Below, one piece after another: positions 33,346 through 41,440 of a DNA stretch of 63,636 nt; position 1 is the first letter of the stretch; every line of letters begins with the position of its first letter. The stretch is from Candidatus Stahliibacteriota bacterium (GTDB lineage Bacteria; Hydrothermota; Tepidihabitantia; B3-TA06), in assembly GCA_004375895.1 (NCBI GenBank), contig SOJW01000045.1, forward strand, positions 1 through 63,636, written 5' to 3'. The position numbers and the translations under genes were made by a program. The notes under the pieces were generated by a model. The model was not told the DNA's origin. It made no database searches and was given only the letters and a program-made list of their open reading frames with translations.

Positions 33346-34656
33346 CTAGGAGCCCGCCAGGATGAAGTAGCGCAGCCAGACGTAGAGGCTTGCAAGAATC
33401 AGGGAAGCGAAGGTAACAGGTAGACCCTTGCGTGTGAAGTTGCCGAAGGTTATGCGGTGCCCTGAGCGGTTGGAGATGCCTGCAACAACCATGTTGGCAG
33501 CGCTTCCGATCATCGTCCCGTTTGCTCCAAGGCACGCACCCAGCGCAAGCGACCACCACAAAGGCTCGATCGGCTGAACACCCTGGGCGGCGAGCCCGCC
33601 GATAACAGGGATCATCGCAAGCACAAAAGGCACCGCCGAGGTAACCATCGTCAGAATTGCCGCACCCCACATTATTACCATCGATGCGAAGAGTACGTTG
33701 CTGCCGGTAAGTGAGGTCAGGAGGTTCAAGATCACACCGATGACCCCGGTTGCCTGAAGCCCTGCTATCATTATGAACATCCCTATGAAGAAGAACAGGG
33801 TGGGCCAGTCTATCTCGGCGAGCAGGGTCTCAACAGGGTCTATCTTTTGTTTCTTTGGGGGAAGCTGGGACAAGAGGAGCAGAAGTGCCGCACCCCCCAG
33901 GGCCACGGTGGCGGGGTAGATGTTAAGCATCTCGTGAAGTATAAACCCCATGAAAACGACCGCCAGCACACCCACCGACTTCCAGAGCAGATACCTGTCC
34001 TTTATGGCCTTGCGGGGCTGCAGTGATGCCAGGGCCGCGACGTTGGGGGGGGTTCTGCGAAGGGACTTTCCAAACAGACCGGTTCCCATAAGTGTGAAAA
34101 CCACCAGTATGATCAGAACCAACGGTGCCATATTCGTAAGGAAATCAAGGAAGCTCAGATTAGCCGCACTTCCGACCAGCAGGTTGGGCGGATCACCTAT
34201 AAGGGTAGCGGTGCCACCGATGTTGGAGGCCATGGTTTCAGAAATCAACAGGGGCACCGGGTCTATGCGCAGCGCGTCCGCTATCAGAAGGGTCATAGGA
34301 GCCATAAGCATCATGGTGGTAACGTTGTCCAAAAATGCGGAGGTGAATGCCGTAATCAGCGACAGGGTAATGAGCAGTAGGATTGGTTTTCCTCCCGTCA
34401 CCTTTGCGGTGGAAAGCGCAAGCCACTCGAAGAGCCCTGAGCGCTTGACGATGTTCACGATGATCATCATCCCTGCCAGTAGGAAGATAACGTTGAGGTC
34501 TATATGCCTGAAGGCGTTGGATTGATCTATAAGCCCTATTATTAACATCAGAGCCGCCCCGAGGAGCGCTATGATGGTGCGATCGATTTTCTCCGTAGCT
34601 ATGGCGATATAGCTTGCGATAAAGATTGCGGCGGCAATCCAGGCTTGTGAAGACAT
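33346..34656 (-). CDS. ArsB/NhaD-type ion permease (SLC13-like), first of a tandem pair
   Basis: 436 residues, same architecture as the next gene: FIASYIAIATEKIDR N-terminus, LAGMMIIVNIVKRSGLFEWL, SAFLDNVTTMMLMAPMT, SNIGGTATLIGDPPNLLVG, and CLGANGTMIGSAANMVVAG near the C-terminus. Starts five bases after the EIIA-CBS stop, so the two are co-transcribed. Pairing of such permeases with EIIA-CBS proteins suggests that phosphorylation or nucleotide binding controls ion flux. Confidence 0.85.
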   Translation of the reverse strand: MSSQAWIAAAIFIASYIAIATEKIDRTIIALLGAALMLIIGLIDQSNAFRHIDLNVIFLLAGMMIIVNIVKRSGLFEWLALSTAKVTGGKPILLLITLSLITAFTSAFLDNVTTMMLMAPMTLLIADALRIDPVPLLISETMASNIGGTATLIGDPPNLLVGSAANLSFLDFLTNMAPLVLIILVVFTLMGTGLFGKSLRRTPPNVAALASLQPRKAIKDRYLLWKSVGVLAVVFMGFILHEMLNIYPATVALGGAALLLLLSQLPPKKQKIDPVETLLAEIDWPTLFFFIGMFIMIAGLQATGVIGVILNLLTSLTGSNVLFASMVIMWGAAILTMVTSAVPFVLAMIPVIGGLAAQGVQPIEPLWWSLALGACLGANGTMIGSAANMVVAGISNRSGHRITFGNFTRKGLPVTFASLILASLYVWLRYFILAGS

Positions 34657-34661
34657 CGGTC

Positions 34662-35564
34662 TTAAGTGCGCATCACCTTGGTTATGATGTCACGCAATGA
34701 GACCATCCCAAGGTAGTTCCCTTCTTTGGTGACCACCAGGGCGTTCTCCTTGTGATGCAAAAGAAGGCTGGTTACCTCAACAATGGATGCATCTTCCTCC
34801 ACCTTGATATAATCTTTTGTCAGAACCGAATCCACCGGCATGCGGTCTTCATCGTGCAGGAATCGGTCAAATGGCTCGAACTCGGATAGGAACCTCAGGC
34901 CGCCGATCATGCGAGCGTATTCGGGCATAGCCGCTCCCAGGAGATCGACGCAGCGAACAACCCCCACCACCTTTTCCTCTGCGTCGACGACAGGCAAGGT
35001 GAGGGTCTCATTGCGGAAGAAGAGATCGGCAACCTGCTTTACGCTCATCCCAAGCCGCGCCGGTTCGATGCTTCGGGCTATGTCTCCGGCGCACAGACGT
35101 TCGGTGACCACCAGGTTGGTCTCTTTGATCGTATCTATGTATTGCTCAGGGTCTTTAGCGGCAACCAGCTTGTGCACGATACCCTCAATCCTGGCCAGAC
35201 GAGCAAGCACCCCTAAGGTCTTCAGATAGAACTTGGAGACCCGTTTAGGCTCAAGGAGCAAAAAGACCACCTTAACCGGCTTGCCGTCAGGGGTAGGATC
35301 TTTGAGCCCTTCAGGGAAGATACCCACACCTATGGTAAGCTCGGATACCTCATCGGAGCGGGCGTGCGGAAGGGCAAATCCCCTTCCCACGATGGTTGAG
35401 ACAAGGCGCTCTCGTTCCAGGACCTCATCAATCACTCTCTTCTCATTTACTCTAGGCTCATCTCTAACCACGAGCGGTACAAGTAGCCTTATCGCTTCTT
35501 CCAGGTTCTTCGCCTTAAGGTCAAGAAAGACCCTATTAGGCTGAATAAGATGAACTAGCTTCAC
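34662..35564 (-). CDS. PTS EIIA (fructose/nitrogen type) fused to a CBS-domain pair
   Basis: 300 residues from GTG 35564 (AGAGG upstream, TTGACA ~55 bases upstream). The frame remains open to 35807 but that would cross the tRNA-Pro gene and encode unlike sequence. EIIA-2 domain ~1-150 with the phospho-His in GFALPHARSDEV; then two CBS motifs (SVKQVADLFFRNETLTLPVVDAEEKVVGVV and SIVEVTSLLLHHKENALVVTKEGNYLGMVSLRDI), which bind adenine nucleotides. No EIIB/C. Regulator of the two downstream permeases is the most economical reading. Confidence 0.83.
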   Translation of the reverse strand: MKLVHLIQPNRVFLDLKAKNLEEAIRLLVPLVVRDEPRVNEKRVIDEVLERERLVSTIVGRGFALPHARSDEVSELTIGVGIFPEGLKDPTPDGKPVKVVFLLLEPKRVSKFYLKTLGVLARLARIEGIVHKLVAAKDPEQYIDTIKETNLVVTERLCAGDIARSIEPARLGMSVKQVADLFFRNETLTLPVVDAEEKVVGVVRCVDLLGAAMPEYARMIGGLRFLSEFEPFDRFLHDEDRMPVDSVLTKDYIKVEEDASIVEVTSLLLHHKENALVVTKEGNYLGMVSLRDIITKVMRT

Positions 35565-35747
35565 TTTTGCCTCTGGAAGGAAGCTTAAGCCGAGTTTCGT
35601 TCTTGTCAAGCCACCCCACCTCCTCGCTTCGCACCCAACGGGGGCACAAGCGACGCCGCTGGGTCTCTGAGCTTGACAGCGGTAACTCCTTACCTTATAA
35701 TCGCAATCGGGCGGTTTTGCACTCAAGAGAGAAGGCCGCTGCTCGAT

Positions 35748-35822
<75 letters not shown>

Positions 35823-35827
35823 TACTT

Positions 35828-35926
35828 AAGCTTCGGGCGGGTTCTTATAACCCGCTCGAAGCTTTTAGAAGTTTTATCAGCAAGATAAAACTTCAATAGA
35901 GGCGAGTTACTCCGAACTCGCCTCTA
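35828..35926 (+). terminator. Three consecutive perfect hairpins behind tRNA-Pro
   Basis: Hairpin 1 (35828-35864): AAGCTTCG-GCGGGTT arms, loop CTTAT, then TT, acting as terminator. Hairpin 2 (35868-35894): GAAGTTTTATC/GATAAAACTTC. Hairpin 3 (35897-35926): TAGAGGCGAGTT/AACTCGCCTCTA. Only 3-4 bases separate them. One would be enough for termination. Confidence 0.75.
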
Positions 35927-35945
35927 TCCCTTTAAAGATCTGCAA

Positions 35946-36020
35946 TTACTGCTTCAGATAGGTGGTCAAGAACTCCTTTACCTTCTCGCTGTAGAGCTCG
36001 CCTGCAACGTGGGGCTCAAG
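35946..36020 (-). pseudogene. C-terminal relic of an unidentified gene
   Basis: Minus strand encodes LLEPHVAGELYSEKVKEFL and TTYLKQ then stop: 25 sensible residues, cut by a stop upstream. Looks like the end of a hydrolase- or enzyme-like protein; too short to name. Confidence 0.35.
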
Positions 36021-36161
36021 GAGTTAACTCACTAATGGATTTCAACGCGGACGTGACCAAAATCGTTCGTCCAGACGTGGGGCTACTGGGTCGCTCTGGG
36101 GTTTATGGCTCTGGTGGCCGGGGTTATGGTTATCTTCTTCAGGATAAAGCGCTGGCTGTAG
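36020..36161 (+). pseudogene. C-terminal relic of a CorA-like magnesium transporter
   Basis: GVNSLMDFNADVTK, a +1 shift at the AAAA run, then SFVQTWGYWVALGFMALVAG and VMVIFFRIKRWL and stop. Position of the aromatic GYW, the final membrane helix and the basic end (FFRxKRWL) match CorA C-termini (usually GMN...). Only ~45 residues remain. Confidence 0.55.
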
Positions 36162-36187
36162 TATGAATCCTGGCGGAGGAGCCTTTC

Positions 36188-36215
36188 TTGACATAGGGTA
36201 TTCTCTGTTTACAAT
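36188..36215 (+). promoter_or_regulatory. Sigma70 promoter of the small lipoprotein gene
   Basis: TTGACA 36188-36193, spacer 16, TACAAT 36210-36215; AAAGGAG at 36234-36240. Confidence 0.75.
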
Positions 36216-36245
36216 AGAAAAGAGGAATAACAAAAAGGAGCGGCA

Positions 36246-36599
36246 ATGAAACGAACGGCATTACTACCCCTAGTCCTAATCGGATTGATTGGGATTGGGT
36301 GTCGAGGGCCTAAAGCGCCTGAGTTGATTTCCCCATCATATGGTGAGGAGATAGCGTCTACTCGTGTAGAGCTTGTCTGGGAAGCGGTTCCTGGAGCTAA
36401 GGGCTATTACGTGCAAGTCTCTGAGAACATCCTCTTCAATGGGTTTTTTGTTGAACGGGTAGAGTCAAGCCCATATCCTTTTGTGGTGTTGACGTCTGCG
36501 GATTTAGATGCTGGCACCACTTACTACTGGCGTGTCTATGCTGAAGACGAACATCACTACTGGAGTGAGCCTTCCGGGACTCGTTCGTTTGATTACTAG
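36246..36599 (+). CDS. Lipoprotein with a fibronectin-III-like domain
   Basis: 117 residues; AAAGGAG before ATG. Lipobox IGIGC (Cys near 19), then one Fn3-type sandwich: VELVWEAVPGAKGYYVQVSE...LDAGTTYYWRVYAEDEHHYWSEPSGTRSF. Such single modules serve as surface adhesion or spacer proteins. Own promoter. Next gene begins 84 bases later. Confidence 0.72.
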   Translation: MKRTALLPLVLIGLIGIGCRGPKAPELISPSYGEEIASTRVELVWEAVPGAKGYYVQVSENILFNGFFVERVESSPYPFVVLTSADLDAGTTYYWRVYAEDEHHYWSEPSGTRSFDY

Positions 36600-36682
36600 G
36601 AGTTGTCAACACACAACCATCAGGAAACCATTAGGGAGAAGACGGAAGGGGATCAAAACAGCAAATGAAAGGAGGATATAAC

Positions 36683-37510
36683 ATGAGAAAGATAGCCCTG
36701 CTTCTGGTGACAACAGTCCTACTGACGTTTGCCAGCGAGCTTGACTATGACATTACTAGAGTCAAAACTGTCTCTGACGATGATTATATCCCGTCTCTTG
36801 TGGTCAATCTTGAGAGGACAATCGATTTCTTTAACTATAACCAAGGGCATGGCTACGTTGACATGTCAAAAGTTCTAAAATGGCTTGAAACCTTTGAATC
36901 TCTCGAAGAATACTCACTTGTAAGGATAATCCCGAGAGGAGGCGTTGTCATTGGAAGAGCCAAGAACTCACAATACGTCCCTACTATCATAGGGTATTTT
37001 GAAGAAGCCCTTAAGATGGTTGAGGACGTGAAAATGGGTCCATTTGACGACGAAGACGAAGAGGAAGAAGCACTCCAGGAACGACAAGAGTTCATTTCTA
37101 TCTGGAAGGAGGCGGTCAATAGTCTGGCTGAATTCAAGTATGCTGTCTCCTTAGACAAAGATGTTTATCTTCGCAGGAAGTATACCGCTGATTACGAAAG
37201 AGAAGAACTTCCTCGTGTTTCGTCTCTAGATTCTCTAGCCGCGTATCGTGCAGGCCTCGACCCACCTCAAGTTGGTATAATAGGGGCCGCTACTACGTCA
37301 GGTCTAGAAGACACAACCTTGAAGCTTGAAATACCTGGCATAACGGAAGACGAAGTGAATTCATTGATAGGAGTTATGGTGGTAGGAACCAGGATTCCCA
37401 AGGAACTCCCTTCAGAAAGGCCTTCTGAGCTTATCGAGGATCTTCGGTGGCTTCATTTTAAGAAATTCATAGTTACAGACGGTGAGCAAACTTGGGAGTG
37501 GGATTTGTAA
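36683..37510 (+). CDS. Secreted protein of unknown function
   Basis: 275 residues from ATG 36683 (AAAGGAGG ten bases upstream; the ATG at 36665 precedes that site and is not used). Signal peptide RKIALLLVTTVLLTFAS. Mostly helical, with a highly acidic run DDEDEEEE near residue 120 and several KYxxxY/E segments. No family recognised. Codon use and base composition are more AT-rich than the envelope genes around it, which may point to recent transfer. Confidence 0.6.
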   Translation: MRKIALLLVTTVLLTFASELDYDITRVKTVSDDDYIPSLVVNLERTIDFFNYNQGHGYVDMSKVLKWLETFESLEEYSLVRIIPRGGVVIGRAKNSQYVPTIIGYFEEALKMVEDVKMGPFDDEDEEEEALQERQEFISIWKEAVNSLAEFKYAVSLDKDVYLRRKYTADYEREELPRVSSLDSLAAYRAGLDPPQVGIIGAATTSGLEDTTLKLEIPGITEDEVNSLIGVMVVGTRIPKELPSERPSELIEDLRWLHFKKFIVTDGEQTWEWDL

Positions 37511-37822
37511 CTGCTTAACTCTAGGCTACGACAGAAGCCTTCAATAACCCTAGACTACTAGAGTAAATCAGGGGGCAGTTGTCACCTTGCCCTACTTGTC
37601 TTCTAAGCTTCTGCACCAGAATTGCACCACTCCCTTATCTACCCCAACGGGTTTAGCCCTCTGTGTTTGGGCTGTGTTTCTCCGAGCACCTTTTCAACTG
37701 TGTCAGTAACTGTGTCATTTAGCTGATTTTACGTGGTTTTTTGGCCCCATTCCACCACGGCTCAGGGAATTTCGTAAACCACAGTCTACCCCTCTGACAA
37801 TACGGCAATCCCCTGCAAGATC

Positions 37823-37852
37823 GTAGTGGCCGACCTTGAGGTCGGCCCGCCC
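37823..37852. repeat. D-element hairpin
   Basis: GGCCGACC/GGTCGGCC with a TTGA loop (37828-37847), preceded by GTAGT. Other copies at 38387, 41083 and 55666. Confidence 0.7.
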
Positions 37853-38253
37853 TTTTTTGTCGTTGCGAGGAGCGTAGCGACGAAGCTCCGAAGGGCGAAC
37901 GCAGAAAGCAATCTCATAGCACCCACCTAAGAACTCCTCGTAATGACAACTTACAATTGGTTTAAACCCGTTGTCTCCCCCTTTCCCTGCGGGGTCCTCA
38001 AAAGGGTGCGGAGAGGGCACCCTATACCAGTATCACAAATACCCCTCCCTTGACGGGACAGCGTGCCCCTTGGGATACTTTGTATCCCATAGGGTAGGGG
38101 ATAAAGGGGAGGGTGATCACCCCCACCCTGCCCTCCCCCGTCAAGGGGGAGGTTTCGGCTAGTTTTTGGCCACCTTTTGACCAGCTTTTTTTCACCCCAG
38201 ACGTCCCCGCCCCATCATTTTGAAATTTGATATTTGCATTCGCGACGAAGTCG

Positions 38254-38350
38254 CGTTCTTGTCCATCTTTTGACCAACTTCTGACCACCTTTTGACCAGC
38301 TTTTGTCCCACTTAATTGTGACGAGTGGCACTCAAACCTGACGAGTTCGC
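38254..38350. repeat. Array of five 11-bp repeats plus conserved flank (copy 1)
   Basis: Units of consensus CTTTTGACCAN follow each other at an 11-base period from ~38258 to 38312, then GACGAGTGGCACTCAAACC and TGACGAGTT. The same array and flank occur at 41352-41440 in the same orientation, on the other side of nrdJ. Confidence 0.7.
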
Positions 38351-38386
38351 GGCAAATTTCGCACGAAACGTGGCACCAAAAGCAAA

Positions 38387-38407
38387 GGGGCGACCTTGCG
38401 GTCGGCC
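38387..38407. repeat. D-element hairpin behind nrdJ
   Basis: GGGCGACC/GGTCGGCCC-type stem with TTGC loop, 33 bases after the nrdJ stop codon; could serve as its terminator. Confidence 0.55.
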
Positions 38408-38439
38408 CTTAAGTGTCAAGCTATCTTTAACTTAGCGTG

Positions 38440-40593
38440 TTAGGAGTTGCACCTGTTGCAGCCGGCCGTGAACTCCGAGCCTACGGTGATCATCCGGTCC
38501 GCGAAGCGGTATTCGGAGAGTTCCTGCGCGGCTCTGTTGGCTGCAGGCAGCTGCTCACGGTTCACCGAACCGATGTTTAAAACCTGTGAGGATTTGGAAC
38601 CGTCGCGGTACACGGTAACGCCCTTGCACCCCAACCGGTAGGCAAGCATGTACACGTCGGCCACGTCCATGGGGGTTGCGTGATTGGGCAGGTTTACGGT
38701 CTTTGATACCGCGTTGTCGGTGTGTTTCTGAAACGCGGCCTGCATCTTCACGTGCCAGCTGGGATTGATGTCGTGGGCGGTAACGAAGATGCGTTTGACC
38801 GAGTCCGGAATCTTGGGTATCTTGGCCACCGTGCCGTGACGTGCTATCTCCTTTATGAGTCCTTCGTTGTAGAAGCCCATCTCGCGCGCCAGCCTCTCGA
38901 AGACAGGATTTACCTCCAGGAGTTCTGTGTTGTCCATCACGTTGCGGATGAAGCTAATGGCGAAGATAGGCTCGATTCCTGAGGAACATCCTGCAATGAT
39001 GGAGATGGTGCCTGTTGGTGCGATGGTGGTAAGTGTTGCGTTTCGGCGAGGTGCCTCGCCCCGGCGGGCAAAGGTAGAGTCGGGGAAGCTTGGGAACGCT
39101 CCGCGGCTATTTGCAAGCCCCTGGGATGCCTTGACCGCCTCGGTCTGAATGAAGCCAATAACCTGCTCGGCCAGACCGAGCGCCTCATCGGAGTCGTAGG
39201 GGATTGCGAGCGAGAACAGCATGTCGGCCCAACCCATCACGCCAAGACCGATCTTGCGGTTGCGCCTCACCATCTCGTCTATCTCAGGCAACGGATAGCG
39301 GCCGGCGTCTATAACGTTGTCAAGGAAGTGAATTGCGGTATGGATCGTTTTACGCAGGTGATCGTAGTCCACCTGGTGATCGGTGACCATCTTTGAAAGG
39401 TTCACCGAACCCAGGTTGCACGCCTCGTATGGCAGGAGCGGCTGCTCACCGCAGGGGTTGGTGGCCTCGATGGAGCCTAGGCTTGGCGTGGGGTTGTCGT
39501 GGTTGATGCGGTCAAGGAAGATGATGCCCGGGTCGCCGGTCCGCCAGGCCATGGTGACCATGAGGTTAAAAACGTCCTTGGCGCGCAAACGGCCTGTCTC
39601 CTTGCTGGTACGGGGGTTTTTTAGGCTGTAGTTTTCGTCGCCTTGAACCGCGTGCATAAACTCCTCGGTGACCCCGACCGAGATGTTGAAGTTGGCAAGG
39701 ATCCCTTCCGACTCCTTGCAGGTGATGAACTCAAGGATATCGGGGTGATCGACCCGGAGTATGCCCATGTTTGCGCCGCGGCGTCTGCCGCCCTGCTTGA
39801 TGACCTCTGTGGCCACGTCAAAGACCCGCATGAACGAAACCGGACCCGAGGCGATCCCACCGGTAGAATGGACCATATCGTTCTTAGGGCGTATGCGTGA
39901 GAAGCTGAACCCGGTCCCGCCGCCCGTTTTGTGGATGATCGCCGCGTGCTTTACCGACTCGAATATCCGCTCCATCTCGTCGTCGACCGGCAAAACGAAG
40001 CATGCGGCAAGCTGACCCAACTCGGTGCCGGCGTTCATGAGCGTGGGTGAGTTTGGCATGAACTCGAAGGAGGTCATGAGGTTGTAGAAGCGTTCCTCGG
40101 TGCGTGCAACGTCGCCGCCGTAGCGTTCGTCGGGCGCGGCGATTGCTCGAGCCACACGCTTGAATAATTGGGCGGGCGTCTCGTGAACTTCACCCTCCTC
40201 GTTCTTTAAAAGGTAACGGCGCTCAAGAACCTTCAAGGCGTTCAGCGAAAGCTTGAGGTCGTCCTGGATGCCTACAAAGAACTGCTTGGCCTCGCGCAGC
40301 TCGGCGCGCTTGCGACGATAAAGGATGTACGCCTTCGCGGTCTTGGCGTGACCGGAGCGGATAAGAACCGTCTCTACAATATCCTGAACCTCTTCCACAG
40401 TGGGGACGGCAGTATCCCCGTGGTGCTTTATAAGTTCGTCAACCACACGCTGGGCCAGGGTCTCGGCCAGCTCCCGGTTCTCACCGCCAACTGCCTGGGC
40501 CGCCTTGAAGATGGCGTTGGTTATCTTTTCCGTGTCAAAATCAACAACTCGACCGTCTCTTTTACGAATCTTTGCAGGACCGGCTTTGTTCAT
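38440..40593 (-). CDS. nrdJ: Vitamin B12-dependent (class II) ribonucleotide reductase
   Basis: Reduces ribonucleotides to deoxyribonucleotides with adenosylcobalamin, oxygen-independent. 717 residues; AAGGAGG before the ATG. N-terminal ATP-cone (~1-95, KIRKRDGRVVDFD), then the barrel with ACFVLP, the radical-site NPCGEQPLLPYEACNLGSVNL, and APTGTISIIAG. C-terminus ends in CNRCNS, the Cys pair for thioredoxin reduction, shorter than in many NrdJ proteins. No riboswitch for B12 was found upstream; DnaA boxes lie ~180 bp upstream instead. Confidence 0.95.
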   Translation of the reverse strand: MNKAGPAKIRKRDGRVVDFDTEKITNAIFKAAQAVGGENRELAETLAQRVVDELIKHHGDTAVPTVEEVQDIVETVLIRSGHAKTAKAYILYRRKRAELREAKQFFVGIQDDLKLSLNALKVLERRYLLKNEEGEVHETPAQLFKRVARAIAAPDERYGGDVARTEERFYNLMTSFEFMPNSPTLMNAGTELGQLAACFVLPVDDEMERIFESVKHAAIIHKTGGGTGFSFSRIRPKNDMVHSTGGIASGPVSFMRVFDVATEVIKQGGRRRGANMGILRVDHPDILEFITCKESEGILANFNISVGVTEEFMHAVQGDENYSLKNPRTSKETGRLRAKDVFNLMVTMAWRTGDPGIIFLDRINHDNPTPSLGSIEATNPCGEQPLLPYEACNLGSVNLSKMVTDHQVDYDHLRKTIHTAIHFLDNVIDAGRYPLPEIDEMVRRNRKIGLGVMGWADMLFSLAIPYDSDEALGLAEQVIGFIQTEAVKASQGLANSRGAFPSFPDSTFARRGEAPRRNATLTTIAPTGTISIIAGCSSGIEPIFAISFIRNVMDNTELLEVNPVFERLAREMGFYNEGLIKEIARHGTVAKIPKIPDSVKRIFVTAHDINPSWHVKMQAAFQKHTDNAVSKTVNLPNHATPMDVADVYMLAYRLGCKGVTVYRDGSKSSQVLNIGSVNREQLPAANRAAQELSEYRFADRMITVGSEFTAGCNRCNS

Positions 40594-40613
40594 TCTTCGT
40601 CCTCCTTCACAGT

Positions 40614-40642
40614 AGTTTAGGCGGATTAAGCGCGCTTGTCAA
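40614..40642 (-). promoter_or_regulatory. Promoter of nrdJ with a very short leader
   Basis: Minus strand TTGACA (40637-40642), spacer 17, TAAACT (40614-40619). The predicted start ~40607 coincides with the beginning of AAGGAGG, so the leader is ~14 bases. Confidence 0.65.
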
Positions 40643-40771
40643 GTAGGTTAAGGGTCAATTGCCCGTAACAGTATAACTCTCTGTATTACAGCGGGTTGCG
40701 AGTTAAAATCTACAATTTAACTGGGCCACAAACGCGCCTACTATTTATGTATAGATATTGTTCCTGCCCCC

Positions 40772-40802
40772 TGTGGATTACATGTTGATAACTTGTGGAT
40801 AA
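40772..40802 (-). promoter_or_regulatory. Two DnaA boxes upstream of nrdJ
   Basis: The minus strand carries TTATCCACA at 40794-40802 (perfect consensus) and TAATCCACA at 40772-40780 (one mismatch), same orientation, 22 bases apart. They lie ~165-195 bases upstream of the predicted nrdJ start. Confidence 0.7.
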
Positions 40803-40874
40803 CCCTAAGTCACGCAGATATTGACCGATCTGGGGTTAGGAAGCGCATCTCGCCTGAAATATCCACACTCGATA

Positions 40875-40960
40875 TGCTCCTTTTCTGTTGCACAGAAAAG
40901 ATCGCAGAGCTATCATGAGGACGTTATGTCGAAGGCAGACCAGGGGCTTAAGCCCCTGGT
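40875..40960 (+). repeat. A-element followed by the GGGGCTTAAGCCCC palindrome
   Basis: TGCTCC, stem TTTTCTGT/ACAGAAAA (40881-40899), GATCGCA; then, after 32 bases that include GGCAGA, a perfect 22-base palindrome at 40939-40960. Same A-plus-palindrome order and similar spacing as at 14221-14315. Confidence 0.75.
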
Positions 40961-41082
40961 CCGATCCCCCTTCCCCCGTCAACTCTGCGAGTTGCCGACC
41001 CCTTCCACAAGGGAAGGGGAACTTGCGACGATTGAGGTTTCCCCCTCCTCGGTGGAGGGATTAAGGGTGAGGGTTGGAACTC

Positions 41083-41148
41083 GTAGGGGCCGACCTTCAG
41101 GTCGGCCCGATCATAATATTCGGGCCGGTTTAAAAACCGGCCCCTACG
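41083..41148. repeat. Composite D-element able to form a three-way junction
   Basis: Outer arms GTAGGGGCC/GGCCCCTAC enclose two hairpins: GGCCGACC/GGTCGGCC and GGCCGGTT/AACCGGCC. A central CCCGA/TCGGG offers a competing fold. Confidence 0.65.
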
Positions 41149-41351
41149 TTTTGACTCCTTAACACCCCATACCGTTCATTCACGAGGACGCGGGGCACTC
41201 GCCAGTGGTGTCTACTTCGTCAGGGTTGAGGGTGACGCGTCAGCTACCACTCACAAGGTGATCCTGATCCATTAACTCCCCCTCCCTGGTGGAGGGGGTA
41301 AGGGGGAGGGGATTTACCCCCAAAACCCTCAAAAATACCCCAAAATCGCCC

Positions 41352-41440
41352 CATTTTGTCCAACTTTTGTCCACCTTTTGACCAGCTTTTGACCATCTTT
41401 TGACCAGCTTTTTTGCGACGAGTTGCACTCAAACCTGACG
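41352..41440. repeat. Array of five 11-bp repeats plus conserved flank (copy 2)
   Basis: Consecutive 11-base units CTTTTGNCCAN (e.g. CTTTTGACCAG, CTTTTGACCAT) between ~41354 and 41412, followed by GACGAGTTGCACTCAAACC and TGACGAGTT. Direct repeat of the 38254-38350 array 3.1 kb away. Confidence 0.7.

Larger units (their letters stand above)
37511..38439. other. Repeat-dense intergenic region (no credible gene)
   Basis: From left to right: a D-element hairpin (37823-37852), a GCGAGGAGCGTAGCGACG/GCAATCTC-type repeat (37860-37915), an inverted copy (38042-38068) of the 23480 repeat, a CCTCCCCC/GGGGGAGG hairpin (38132-38152, identical over 21 bases to 44397-44417), the 11-bp repeat array (38250-38350), a CGCGAC/GTCGCG hairpin (38241-38255), and a second D-element (38387-38407) behind nrdJ. 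Open frames here only reflect repeats. Confidence 0.6.

Noticed and set aside
38022-38288. Lys/Ser/Gln-rich open frames (also at 41240-41474)
   Set aside because: They translate the 11-bp repeat array; an 11-base period shifts frame every unit, so the peptide repetition is a by-product.
40643-40770. Cobalamin riboswitch before nrdJ
   Set aside because: The conserved B12-box core was not found and the promoter lies only ~14 bases before the start codon.
40772-41440. Chromosomal replication origin
   Set aside because: DnaA boxes and iteron-like repeats are suggestive, but only two boxes occur, no AT-rich unwinding tract is visible, and dnaA, dnaN, gidA or rpmH are not nearby. Kept as nrdJ regulation instead.
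38254-41440. CRISPR array
   Set aside because: Units are 11 bp and contiguous, without spacers, and no cas genes are present.
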